Source: an uncultured Muribaculaceae bacterium (GTDB lineage Bacteria; Bacteroidota; Bacteroidia; Bacteroidales; Muribaculaceae). From it: a stretch of 64,000 nucleotides of DNA. A program made the translations under genes and the position numbers. The stretch is taken from the NCBI GenBank assembly GCA_910585275.1, contig CAJUCW010000001.1, positions 202,720 to 266,719 of the forward strand, in the 5' to 3' direction. The notes beneath the pieces are model-generated. The model did no database searches. It saw only the letters and a program-made list of their open reading frames with translations, and was not told the DNA's origin. Below, one piece after another: positions 19,177 to 27,777 of this stretch; positions within the stretch are counted from its first letter, which is position 1, and each line of letters starts with the position of its first letter.

Positions 19177-19844
19177 TAAGCTTTTAGCGCTTCTATGAAG
19201 CGAGAGTATTCATCCGGAGTCACATCGTGCTTGTCAGGCACCTTCGACTTCGGATGACTTTTTTTATAATCCTCCCTTATCTTCTCATGCGTCACTATGC
19301 GGTCAATCGGAATGTTATATTTCTCCATTATCGGCAATACGTATTCTATAGCACTGTTTATCTGGTCGTCGGTCAACGGTTCTTCAAGAGTGTTGCCCTG
19401 GAATTCTATCCCTACCGTAGTGGCGTTGGCGCCATCCTTGCCGTTGAACCGCGAAAAACCGGCATGCCACGTCACTTCTTCCGGATTGGCCATAACATAG
19501 CGGGTGCCGTCTTTGTCGATTAGCACATGGCAGCTCACTCCTTTCGCCGGACTCGTAAGTATCCTTATCGACTTCTCTATCGAATCTTCCGCCGTATGAT
19601 GGAGCACAATGCCCTCCACGCTGTTCACACCCTCCCCTTTGTTGGGCGTAGGGCAGTCAACCACACGGTATGGAGCCTTCGATTCCTCAATCACCTCCTC
19701 TATAGTCTCCTCGTGGACGTTTCTATTGCAGCTACCTCCACAACCCGTAAGGAAAGAAAGCATCGTCCCCGCTACCGCCACGACAGTCACTACGGCAAAA
19801 AACAACACACGTTTAGGAATATCCCCATATTCTTTCTCTTTCAT
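19131..19844 (-). CDS. N-acetylmuramoyl-L-alanine amidase (amidase_2 type) lipoprotein
   Basis: From the ATG at 19844 this gives 237 residues. An N-terminal hydrophobic helix ends in the lipobox FLTGC, so the protein is probably membrane-anchored outside the cytoplasm. The body is an amidase_2/PGRP-like zinc domain: VLHHTAEDS (first ligand His), SCHVLIDKDGTRY, TWHAGFSRFNGKDGANATTVGIEF and the later THEKIRE. It likely cuts the amide between muramic acid and the peptide in peptidoglycan. A longer frame from 19910 lacks signal-peptide sense. The last 15 codons lie antisense to the end of guaA. Confidence 0.85.
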   Translation of the reverse strand: MKEKEYGDIPKRVLFFAVVTVVAVAGTMLSFLTGCGGSCNRNVHEETIEEVIEESKAPYRVVDCPTPNKGEGVNSVEGIVLHHTAEDSIEKSIRILTSPAKGVSCHVLIDKDGTRYVMANPEEVTWHAGFSRFNGKDGANATTVGIEFQGNTLEEPLTDDQINSAIEYVLPIMEKYNIPIDRIVTHEKIREDYKKSHPKSKVPDKHDVTPDEYSRFIEALKAYYSHSIVAGGLEEMS

Positions 19845-19966
19845 ATCATTCCCATTAAAAAAGCATACACATATAAAACAATCCGCCACGCCGTCGCGTT
19901 CAGGTTTCACTACGCTTCTCCACCATGTTTGTGCGGTAAGTAGAGCGACAAGCCTTCACCGTTTTT

Positions 19967-20095
19967 CAGTTGTCAGTTCTCAGTTGTCAGTTCTCAGTTC
20001 TCAGTTGTCAGTTTTCAGTTCTCAGTTCTCAGTTGTCGGACCAGTCGGACAACGGACAACGGAAAAACGGAAAACGGAAAACGGAAAACGGAAAA
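19967..20095. repeat. Two adjoining heptanucleotide tandem arrays
   Basis: Ten consecutive 7-bp units of CAGTTNT (third-from-last bases vary: CAGTTGT, CAGTTCT, CAGTTTT) fill 19967-20036. After a short spacer, seven units of CGGAMAA, one with an extra A, fill 20046-20095. The spacer region also has an imperfect inverted repeat (GTTGTCGGAC against GTCGGACAAC). The array sits in the 369-bp gap between the amidase and porin genes. Apart from this and the porin promoter I see nothing in that gap. Confidence 0.85.
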
Positions 20096-20158
20096 CCATT
20101 TCCCCTCTCGGTTGCCATTTTTTATCCTTTTGATGATAGATTTTACAAAACTTAACAT

Positions 20159-20166
20159 TAAATTTG
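20159..20166 (+). promoter_or_regulatory. -7 box upstream of the porin gene
   Basis: TAAATTTG matches the Bacteroidetes -7 consensus, 48 bp before the ATG at 20214. The -33 match is weak. Its position makes the in-frame ATG at 20112 unusable. Confidence 0.5.
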
Positions 20167-20213
20167 CATCCAAATTCCAATACTTGAATTTTAACACCTT
20201 TCAATCTATCGAC

Positions 20214-21278
20214 ATGAAACTTCCACTGTCAATATCTGTTATGATAGCCTCGCTTGCGGCGATGCCATCATTGGCGGCAGCTGAAGAAGCTCCCGCGCCT
20301 CGTCCCCAAGACAATTCCGCCCCGTTGAAATCAGAAATACTGCGTCTCGATGTAGAAGCGCGGTTAGACTATCAATACGTCACCCGCGACGGCGACACCG
20401 ACGATGCCGCTTCCGGCTTTGAGGGGAAATATCTCGTTATGCGTCTCGACGGCGTGATTACGCCGGGTCTAACCTATTCCTGGCGCCAACGTTTCAACAA
20501 AAACACCTCCTTCTTCGAAGCAACCGACTGGGTATATCTGAACTATGCCACAGGCCGTTGGAATTTCCAGGCCGGCAAAGAGGTTGTGGCGATAGGCGGA
20601 TATGAATATGACCGTGCTCCTATCGACCTCTACGGATGCTCCGTATTCTGGAACAATATACCCTGCTACGCTTTCGGCGTTTCTGCCGGCTACGGCATAA
20701 CCGGCAACGACCGCCTCACGTTCCAGGTCACGGAGAGTCCGTTTGCCTATTCCGGCAACCGCAACATGTATGGCTACAACCTGATGTGGAACGGCTCCCA
20801 CGGTTTCTTCGACGCAATATATTCTGCCAACCTCATGGAGTATGCCAAAGGACGCTACATCAGCTATCTCGCCCTGGGCAATAAATTTTCTTTCGACAAA
20901 GTGTGGCTGGAACTCGATTTCATGAACCGTGCTGCTTCCCATCAGACGTTCCTCTTCAAAGACTGTTCAGTGATGGCCGAACTTTCATATTCGCCCGACT
21001 CCCGTTGGAGGGTTTACGGCAAATATACTTATGACGTCAACAAAACCGGCACCGGAGCCGACCTCGTGGTGGCCGACGGCACCGAACTCAATATGGCCGG
21101 AGCCGGATTCGAATTCTATCCGCTGATGAAGAAACGCCACCGTCTGCGCCTTCATGCCGGATTATACTATTCTTGGGGCAAAAACGGCAACCCCGACAAC
21201 CTCATGCAGAGCAAGACGATGTATGCAACCGCCGGACTGACCTGGGATATGAACCTTCTCAACATTAACCGTAAATAA
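20214..21278 (+). CDS. Outer-membrane porin-like beta-barrel protein
   Basis: This 354-residue protein has a clear signal peptide (MKLPLSISVMIASLAAMPSLAAA) followed by a Pro-rich linker. The remainder is made of alternating-hydrophobicity segments rich in Tyr, Trp and Phe (TYSWRQRFNK, WVYLNYATGRWNFQAGKEV, RLHAGLYYSWGKN), as in outer-membrane barrels. It resembles the phosphate-selective porin O/P-like group of Bacteroidetes, but the transported solute cannot be read from the sequence. It is followed after 5 bp by a membrane protein gene, so the two are probably co-transcribed. Confidence 0.7.
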   Translation: MKLPLSISVMIASLAAMPSLAAAEEAPAPRPQDNSAPLKSEILRLDVEARLDYQYVTRDGDTDDAASGFEGKYLVMRLDGVITPGLTYSWRQRFNKNTSFFEATDWVYLNYATGRWNFQAGKEVVAIGGYEYDRAPIDLYGCSVFWNNIPCYAFGVSAGYGITGNDRLTFQVTESPFAYSGNRNMYGYNLMWNGSHGFFDAIYSANLMEYAKGRYISYLALGNKFSFDKVWLELDFMNRAASHQTFLFKDCSVMAELSYSPDSRWRVYGKYTYDVNKTGTGADLVVADGTELNMAGAGFEFYPLMKKRHRLRLHAGLYYSWGKNGNPDNLMQSKTMYATAGLTWDMNLLNINRK

Positions 21279-21283
21279 ATATC

Positions 21284-22471
21284 ATGGAAGCCAATGAAAA
21301 AGAAGCCGCCCTCGGGATGGCTGCACCGACCGACAAAAAGAAGAAGTCTGTGCTCGCAAAATATGAAGGCGTGATTTGCCTCGCCGTGGTCTTCGGACTT
21401 TTCTACTATCTGGGGCAATCGATGGGAATGGCCAACATGCTCAATACGCTTATGCACACGGCCCACGACCTTCTGCTCAACACCGTGTTCTATCTTATGG
21501 GCATCTGTGTGCTCACAGGCGCATTGGGCAGGATTTTCGTAGAGTTTGGCGTAGTCAAAATGCTGGAGAAGATGCTCCGACCGCTTATGCGTCCGCTTTT
21601 CCACCTCCCTGGAGTGGCGTCGCTCGGTGCCGTGATGACATTCCTCAGCGACAACCCCGCAATTATCTCCCTGGCTTCCGACAAGAGGTTCAGCTCATAT
21701 TTCAAGAAATTCCAGTTCATCTCGCTCACCAACTTCGGCACAGCGTTCGGAATGGGCCTTCTCGTCATGGTCTTCATGGTGGGCCAAGGTTTCTTCTGGC
21801 AACCGCTCGTAGGCTTCTTCGGAGCGTTCTGCGGATGCGTGGTATCGACGAGACTCATGCAATATTTCGTAATCAAAAACTTCCCGAACTATGCTGTTGA
21901 GGATGTGGTGGCCGACCATTCCGAAATAGAAAAAGAGGAGGCGAAGGTGGAGAAATCCGGATTCATACGCGTGCTCAATTCGCTGCTCGACGGTGGACGC
22001 ACGGGCGTTGACGTCGGCCTCGCCATAATCCCAGGCGTGCTCATCATCTCCACGCTCGTGATGATACTCACATTCGGCCCCGACTCAGACGGCAACTATA
22101 CCGGCGCGGCATACGAAGGCGTGGCTCTCCTCCCCTATCTCGCCGACAAAGTCAACTTCATCTTCGACTGGCTCTTCGGCTTTGCCGACCCCCATCTCAT
22201 AGCCTTTCCAATCACAGCCCTCGGGGCCGTAGGCGCAGCCCTCGGACTTGTGCCCAACTTCATAGCCCAGGGATGGGTTGACGGCAACGCCATTGCTGTC
22301 TTCACCGCCATCGGAATGTGCTGGAGCGGCTATCTGAGCACCCACACGGCCATGCTCGACTCCCTCGGCTACCGCGAACTGACCCCCAAGGCCATCCTCG
22401 CCCACACCGTCGGCGGCATCGTCGCCGCCATCGTCGCCCACCTCCTCTACATGACAGTAATGCTCTTCTGA
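21284..22471 (+). CDS. Nucleoside-recognition (Gate) domain membrane protein
   Basis: This 395-residue inner-membrane protein has about eight or nine hydrophobic helices. After a charged N-terminus come EGVICLAVVFGLFYYLGQSM and the segment LMGICVLTGALGRIFVEFGVV. The family-like stretch LPGVASLGAVMTFLSDNPAIISL follows, containing the polar Asn-Pro motif typical of Gate-domain proteins. It resembles the YjiH/CD0519-CD1768-type membrane proteins of unknown substrate. It starts 5 bp after the porin gene, hinting at a shared transport or envelope task. The stop codon runs straight into a repeat/hairpin element. Confidence 0.7.
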   Translation: MEANEKEAALGMAAPTDKKKKSVLAKYEGVICLAVVFGLFYYLGQSMGMANMLNTLMHTAHDLLLNTVFYLMGICVLTGALGRIFVEFGVVKMLEKMLRPLMRPLFHLPGVASLGAVMTFLSDNPAIISLASDKRFSSYFKKFQFISLTNFGTAFGMGLLVMVFMVGQGFFWQPLVGFFGAFCGCVVSTRLMQYFVIKNFPNYAVEDVVADHSEIEKEEAKVEKSGFIRVLNSLLDGGRTGVDVGLAIIPGVLIISTLVMILTFGPDSDGNYTGAAYEGVALLPYLADKVNFIFDWLFGFADPHLIAFPITALGAVGAALGLVPNFIAQGWVDGNAIAVFTAIGMCWSGYLSTHTAMLDSLGYRELTPKAILAHTVGGIVAAIVAHLLYMTVMLF

Positions 22472-22613
22472 ACAACCAGAACAACCTAACTGCCTCCAAC
22501 CAGAACTACGTAACTGCATCCAACCAGAACTACGTAACTGCATCCAACCAGAACAACCAAGGACAACCAGATTTTTTTATTATTTCTGGTTGTCCTTGGT
22601 TGTTCTGGTTGGA
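22471..22613. repeat. 24-bp direct repeats ending in a 29-bp perfect hairpin (bidirectional terminator-like)
   Basis: Units of 24 bp occur at 22471-22494 (degenerate), 22495-22518 and 22519-22542 (both TCCAACCAGAAC then TACGTAACTGCA). A third TCCAACCAGAAC at 22543 begins the left arm of a perfect stem, 22543-22571 with 22585-22613, around a 13-nt T-rich loop. The element lies between convergent genes and could terminate both. A nearly identical hairpin recurs at 28712-28780. Confidence 0.85.
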
Positions 22614-22657
22614 GTTTACCATATTTTAAAATTTCTTTAAAATACCGACGCGAATAT

Positions 22658-22906
22658 CTAATGCGACGAGCGGTTGATGATGCCGACAATCCATAGAAGT
22701 ATCACGGCTCCGACCACCGATGTGATCAAGCTTCCGACCACTCCACCTGCCGAAATGCCAAGCAACCCGAAAACCCATCCTCCGACGAGCCCTCCTATGA
22801 TTCCGACCACAAGGTTCACAACAAGTCCAAAACCTCCGCCACGCATAAGTTTACCGGCTACAAATCCGGCCACCAGTCCAATCAATATGTACCATATGAA
22901 ACTCAT
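22658..22906 (-). CDS. GlsB/YeaQ/YmgE family stress-response membrane protein
   Basis: This 82-residue protein starts MSFIWYILIGLVAGFVAGKLMRGGGFG and has three hydrophobic helices rich in glycine (GIIGGLVGGWVFGLLGI). That is the pattern of the transglycosylase-associated (Tag) family YeaQ/YmgE/GlsB. These are small inner-membrane proteins linked to stress in other bacteria; the biochemical role is unknown. It lies 127 bp downstream of gltB on the same strand and is convergent with the Gate-domain gene. Confidence 0.88.
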   Translation of the reverse strand: MSFIWYILIGLVAGFVAGKLMRGGGFGLVVNLVVGIIGGLVGGWVFGLLGISAGGVVGSLITSVVGAVILLWIVGIINRSSH

Positions 22907-22962
22907 AATAACAATATTTTAAGCAACGGCATCTCCATGCGTCCGGATATCCGCCACTTTGG

Positions 22963-22980
22963 TGAAACAACACTGTTTCA
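22963..22980 (-). terminator. Small inverted repeat downstream of gltB
   Basis: TGAAACA (22963-22969) and TGTTTCA (22974-22980) form a perfect 7-bp stem with a 4-nt loop, about 54 bp past the gltB stop. No T-run follows on the minus strand, so it is a weak terminator candidate. Confidence 0.25.
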
Positions 22981-23033
22981 ACGATTGCGGATTATTTTTT
23001 GTTCAATGTCCAAACCATCGCCAATACCAATTG

Positions 23034-26000
23034 CTACTTGCCGATTATCCGCTTGTATTCCACGGGAGTGACTTTCAGGAATCGTGGCAGGTAGGCATCC
23101 CAGTCGGCGAGCATACGCGCGGCGAGGGCGCTCTTGGTGTGGCGATGATGCATCTCTATGAGCTCGCGGAGCTCCGCCTTCTCGTCGTCTTCTTCGAGGA
23201 GGGTCAGCTCCACCATGTCCATATTAATGTAGTAATCTACGTTCCCCTTTACATTCCAGATATAGGCGATGCCGCCGCTCATGCCTGCTGCGAAGTTGCG
23301 CCCTATCTTTCCGAGCACCACCACGCGGCCACCGGTCATATACTCGCATGCATGGTCGCCCACACCTTCCACAACGGCGAGAGCACCGCTGTTTCTCACG
23401 GCGAAACGCTCGCCTACACGTCCGTTGACGAATAGTTCGCCCGATGTGGCTCCATAAAGGAGCGTGTTGCCGGCTATCGTATTGTTTTCAGCCTGGAAAG
23501 TCGCGTCGCGAGGTGGCACCACCACAATTCGGCCACCCGACAACCCCTTGCCGAGATAGTCATTGGCATCACCTTCAAGACGGAGAGTCACACCTTTGCA
23601 AAGGAACGCGCCGAAGCTCTGGCCGGCCGAACCATTGAACGAGAGTTTAACGCTCCCCTCAGGCAATCCGGCACCTCCGAACCGCTTCGTGATGTAGCCG
23701 CTCAACATCGCCCCCACCGAACGGTCGGTGTTGACGATAGGCATGCCGAGGGCTATCGGCTGGCGGGCGTCGATGGCATTGCCGATGAGCTGGAGGAGTG
23801 CGCCGTCTTTCACACCTTGCAGTTTGTGGTCCTGCTCCGCCACGTGGTGCAGCGTCAGCTCGGCAATCTCTCCGGGTATATGGAACAGGCGCGAAAAATC
23901 GAGTTTTGAAGCCTTCGAATCCGTTTCGGCATCCCTTTTCCTAAGAAGGTCGGCACGCCCCACGATATCATCGAGATGCCTGTAGCCCATCGCGGCAAGG
24001 CGTTCCCTTATACCCTTAGCCATGAAACGGAAATAGCTGACGAGATATTCGTAGCGTCCGATAAACTTCTTGCGAAGTTCCGGATTCTGGGTGGCTACCC
24101 CCTTCGGACAGGTGTTGGTGTGGCATTGGCGGATCATGCAGCATCCGAGCACAACGAGTGCGGCAGTGCCGAAACCATATTCCTCGGCACCGAGCAAAGC
24201 GGTGACAATTACATCGTGGGGACTCTTCATCTGGCCGTCAACCTGAAGACGCACCTTTCCGCGGAGATTGTTCATAACGAGAGTCTGTTGTATTTCCGCC
24301 AGGCCTATTTCGGCAGGTACGCCGGCATGCTTCATCGAGCTTGCCGGACTCGCGCCCGTGCCGCCGTCGCATCCGCTGATCAGAATCTTGTCGGCCTTCG
24401 CCTTAGCCACGCCGGCGGCTATGGTGCCCACGCCGCTTTCCGCTACAAGCTTAACGCTTATCAGCGCTTCGGGATTGATGTTCTTGAGGTCGAAAATCAA
24501 CTGCGCGAGGTCTTCTATGGAATATATGTCATGATGGGGCGGCGGCGAGATGAGAGTGATTCCGGGCAACGAGCGGCGCGTGCGCGCAATCACCTCGTCA
24601 ACCTTGAAGCCGGGCAACTGTCCCCCTTCGCCCGGCTTCGCACCCTGCGCCACCTTTATCTGAATCTCGTCGGCATTGACAAGATACTCGGCATCCACGC
24701 CGAAACGTCCCGACGCCACCTGCTTCACGCTGCTGCGGGCCCAGGTGCCGTCTTCGCGCACCTTGTTGCGACCCGGGTCTTCGCCACCTTCGCCGGTGTT
24801 GCTCATGCCCCCTATCTTGTTCATGGCGATGGCAAGGGCTTCGTGTGCCTCCTTGCTGATGGCACCGAACGACATAGCCTCGGTACAGAACCGCTTCATA
24901 AGGACCTCCTCGCTCTCCACCTCTTCCAACGGGATAGGCTCGCGGTCGCTCTCCACGGTCATAAGGTCGCGAAGGAATATCGGTTCGGGCTTCTCTTCCA
25001 CGAGCCTTACGAATTCCTTGAATTTCTCTTCGTCGCCTTTCGCGGTGGCTTCCTGAAGTGCGCGCACCACCGGCGGATTCCAGGCGTGAAGTTCACCGTT
25101 TTTACGGAAACCATAGTTGCCGAAGTCTTCGAGCGAGTCACCCCCCTCTGAGAAGGCACGCCCGTGGTTGCGAAGCACGTCAGCAGCCACATCCTCGATG
25201 CCAATTCCCTCAACAGGCGACACTCCGCCGCCCATATATCCGGCAAGCAGACGCGAACTTACGCCGAGCGCCTCGAAAAGGGCGCATCCGCGATAACTGC
25301 GTATGGTGCTGATGCCCATCTTCGACATTATCTTGAGCATTCCTTTGTTGACAGCCTTTATATAATGGTTCTCAGCGCCTTCATAGTCGAGCTGAAGTTC
25401 CTTCTTACCGACAAGGTCTTTGAGAATGGCAAACGCCATGTAAGGGTTGACGGCACTCGCGCCGTAGCCCATGAGCAAGGCCACATGCATCACTTCGCTC
25501 ACCTCGCCGCTCTCAACTATTATGGCAATCTGAGAGCGTTTGCGGCGTGCCACGAGGTGCTGGTGGATAGCCGACAGGGCAAGCAGGGATGGAATCGGGG
25601 CATGGCGGGCGTTGACGTTGCGGTCTGAAATCACCATATAGTTGTAGCCGTCATCTACGGCATCTTCCGCCGACTGGCAGAGATGGTGGATGGCACCTTC
25701 CAGGGCTTCCACTCCACCCTCCGCTTCGAAAAGCATTGGGAGGGTGATAGTCTTAAACCCTTTGTACTGCAGATGGCGCAGCTTGTCGAGGTCGCTGTCG
25801 GAAACGATGGGCGACTCCATGCGCACCACATTGCAGAGTTCCGCCGACGGATGGAGTATATTTTTACGCACCGCCCCCACGTAGCTTGTGAGCGACATCA
25901 CCAGTTCCTCCCTGATCGGGTCGATGGGCGGATTGGTGACCTGTGCGAACTGCTGTCTGAAATAATTGAAAAACCTCTGTGGCATCTTCGCCAGCACCGC

Positions 26001-27506
26001 CGGGGGCGCGTCGTTGCCCATCGAGGCGAGCGGTTCGCCCGATGTGAAGGCCATAGGCTTTATAATTTTGTCGATGTCTTCCTTGTTATATCCGAACGCC
26101 GTGAGCAGACGCGGCATGTCGGGCACTTCGTGGCTCACCTTACGCCCGCTCTTTATGTCGCTGAGAACGATTCGGTTCTGGTCGATCCATTCGCTATAAG
26201 GATGCTCGGTGGCGAGTTCGCGCTTTATGTCGCGGTCAACGATTATCTTCCCTTCTTCCGTATCCACCATAAGTATTTTTCCGGGCTTCAGGCGTGCCTT
26301 ATGCTCTATGTCGGCGGGATCAACGTCGAGCACCCCCGTTTCAGAAGCAACCACCATCTCGCCGTTCTTGGTTATGACCACGCGGGCCGGACGCAGTCCG
26401 TTGCGGTCGAGCATACCGCCGGCGTAGCGTCCGTCGGAAAAGATTATGGCTGCAGGACCATCCCACGGAGCCATGAAGATGGAATGGTATTCATAGAAAG
26501 CAAGCAATTTGCGCGAAAGGGGATTCTGGTCGTTGCAACTCTCGGGCACAAGCATGGCCAGCGCATGGGGAAGGCTCATGCCTGAACGCACGAAAAATTC
26601 CAGTGCGTTGTCGAACGACGCGCTGTCGCTCATTCCCGGCTGAATTACCTGGCCTATGTTTTTCATTTCCCCGAGATTGTCGGGCTGCACCACGGCTTCG
26701 CGCGTTGACATCCAGAAGCGGTTGCCCCGGATAGTGTTGATTTCGCCGTTGTGGCCAATAAGCCGGAAAGGCTGGGCAAGCCTCCACGTAGGGAAAGTGT
26801 TGGTGGAGAAACGCGAATGTACAAGAGCTATCGCACTTGTGAAATATGGGCTTTGCAAGTCTTTGAAATATGCACGCAACTGCAACGACGAAAGCATACC
26901 CTTATATATTAATGTACGCGTGGATAGGCTCACCACGTAGCATGAATCCTTATCCACGATAGCTTCATCGTCGAGCACGGCATGTTCTATCCTCTTTCTT
27001 ATGACATAGAGCAGACCTTCGAGACGTTCGCGGTTGTCGCATCCCACTATAAACAGTTGCCTGATGACCGGTTCGGTGACAAGAGCGTCGTGACCGAGCA
27101 CCGACGAATCGACAGGCACATCGCGTGTGTGCATCAGAAAGAGGCCCTGCGCCTTTATCTCGCGGTCAATGATGTCTTCAAAGCGCTTACGGTCGGCGTC
27201 ATCTTTCGGCATGAACACCATCCCCACCCCGTAGCGTCCTTTCTCCGGCACGGGGATGCCGTTGAGAAGTATGTATTCATGTGGAATCTGAACCATTATC
27301 CCGGCGCCGTCGCCAGTCTTGTCATCGGCACCTTCCGCACCGCGATGAGCCATGTGTTCGAGCACCGAAAGGCCTTGGTCAACAATCGAATGATGTTTGC
27401 TGCCATCGATTTTCACCACGAGGCCTACGCCGCATCCGTCATGTTCGTATGAAGGGGAATAAAGCCCCTTTCCGCATAGCAATCCTTTTCTTTCTTTAGA
27501 CATCAT
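23034..27506 (-). CDS. gltB: Glutamate synthase, large (alpha) subunit
   Basis: The protein is about 1490 residues. An N-terminal class II glutaminase has the nucleophile Cys in HDGCGVGLV (residue 25 from the chosen start, so a short propeptide is removed). The central domain and FMN-binding synthase domain (SPPPHHDIYSIEDLAQLI, GCDGGTGASPASSMKHAG) follow, then the 3Fe-4S cysteines in CCMIRQCHTNTCPKGVATQ, and finally the GXGXG beta-helix (GGRIVVVPP, GGRVVVLGKIGRNF). It makes glutamate from glutamine and 2-oxoglutarate. An in-frame ATG at 27548 is possible but less likely. No gltD small subunit lies beside it in the window. Confidence 0.95.
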   Translation of the reverse strand: MMSKERKGLLCGKGLYSPSYEHDGCGVGLVVKIDGSKHHSIVDQGLSVLEHMAHRGAEGADDKTGDGAGIMVQIPHEYILLNGIPVPEKGRYGVGMVFMPKDDADRKRFEDIIDREIKAQGLFLMHTRDVPVDSSVLGHDALVTEPVIRQLFIVGCDNRERLEGLLYVIRKRIEHAVLDDEAIVDKDSCYVVSLSTRTLIYKGMLSSLQLRAYFKDLQSPYFTSAIALVHSRFSTNTFPTWRLAQPFRLIGHNGEINTIRGNRFWMSTREAVVQPDNLGEMKNIGQVIQPGMSDSASFDNALEFFVRSGMSLPHALAMLVPESCNDQNPLSRKLLAFYEYHSIFMAPWDGPAAIIFSDGRYAGGMLDRNGLRPARVVITKNGEMVVASETGVLDVDPADIEHKARLKPGKILMVDTEEGKIIVDRDIKRELATEHPYSEWIDQNRIVLSDIKSGRKVSHEVPDMPRLLTAFGYNKEDIDKIIKPMAFTSGEPLASMGNDAPPAVLAKMPQRFFNYFRQQFAQVTNPPIDPIREELVMSLTSYVGAVRKNILHPSAELCNVVRMESPIVSDSDLDKLRHLQYKGFKTITLPMLFEAEGGVEALEGAIHHLCQSAEDAVDDGYNYMVISDRNVNARHAPIPSLLALSAIHQHLVARRKRSQIAIIVESGEVSEVMHVALLMGYGASAVNPYMAFAILKDLVGKKELQLDYEGAENHYIKAVNKGMLKIMSKMGISTIRSYRGCALFEALGVSSRLLAGYMGGGVSPVEGIGIEDVAADVLRNHGRAFSEGGDSLEDFGNYGFRKNGELHAWNPPVVRALQEATAKGDEEKFKEFVRLVEEKPEPIFLRDLMTVESDREPIPLEEVESEEVLMKRFCTEAMSFGAISKEAHEALAIAMNKIGGMSNTGEGGEDPGRNKVREDGTWARSSVKQVASGRFGVDAEYLVNADEIQIKVAQGAKPGEGGQLPGFKVDEVIARTRRSLPGITLISPPPHHDIYSIEDLAQLIFDLKNINPEALISVKLVAESGVGTIAAGVAKAKADKILISGCDGGTGASPASSMKHAGVPAEIGLAEIQQTLVMNNLRGKVRLQVDGQMKSPHDVIVTALLGAEEYGFGTAALVVLGCCMIRQCHTNTCPKGVATQNPELRKKFIGRYEYLVSYFRFMAKGIRERLAAMGYRHLDDIVGRADLLRKRDAETDSKASKLDFSRLFHIPGEIAELTLHHVAEQDHKLQGVKDGALLQLIGNAIDARQPIALGMPIVNTDRSVGAMLSGYITKRFGGAGLPEGSVKLSFNGSAGQSFGAFLCKGVTLRLEGDANDYLGKGLSGGRIVVVPPRDATFQAENNTIAGNTLLYGATSGELFVNGRVGERFAVRNSGALAVVEGVGDHACEYMTGGRVVVLGKIGRNFAAGMSGGIAYIWNVKGNVDYYINMDMVELTLLEEDDEKAELRELIEMHHRHTKSALAARMLADWDAYLPRFLKVTPVEYKRIIGK

Positions 27507-27588
27507 ATCATTTACTGTAGAAACCATTTCCCGCGCCTGCGCAAACACCGGAAATAATAAAAATTTCGACTATTTTATATTTTCGTGA

Positions 27589-27619
27589 CAAAGTTACACA
27601 ATTTATATAATATTGCAAA
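27589..27619 (-). promoter_or_regulatory. Promoter of gltB
   Basis: On the minus strand TTTG (27619-27616), a 19-bp spacer and TAACTTTG (27596-27589) form a full Bacteroidetes promoter. The transcript would start near 27583, about 75 nt before the chosen start. This is one of the best promoter matches in the window. Confidence 0.7.
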
Positions 27620-27724
27620 CAATTTTCAAATATATTTACATTTTACACAACGAAAAGTTAACATCCATCCCAAAGCTATAGAATTGAAACAGAAGCTTAC
27701 TTTAGGTCAACTGAGGTGAATATG

Positions 27725-27755
27725 TTGTGCAATTGGCTGCAATACGCTAACTTTG
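27725..27755 (+). promoter_or_regulatory. Promoter of the EamA transporter gene
   Basis: TTG at 27725-27727, a 20-bp spacer and TAACTTTG at 27748-27755 match the Bacteroidetes consensus, 22 bp before the ATG at 27778. Together with the gltB promoter it makes a divergent promoter region. Confidence 0.65.
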
Positions 27756-27777
27756 CACCCGTTTAAACATCGATTTT

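Noticed and set aside
22495..22571. CRISPR-like array of 24-bp direct repeats
   Set aside because: The units abut with no spacers and run into a hairpin; no cas genes are present.
23976..25151. 391-codon plus-strand open frame opposite gltB
   Set aside because: Antisense to the highly conserved synthase domain of GltB and without similarity to any family.
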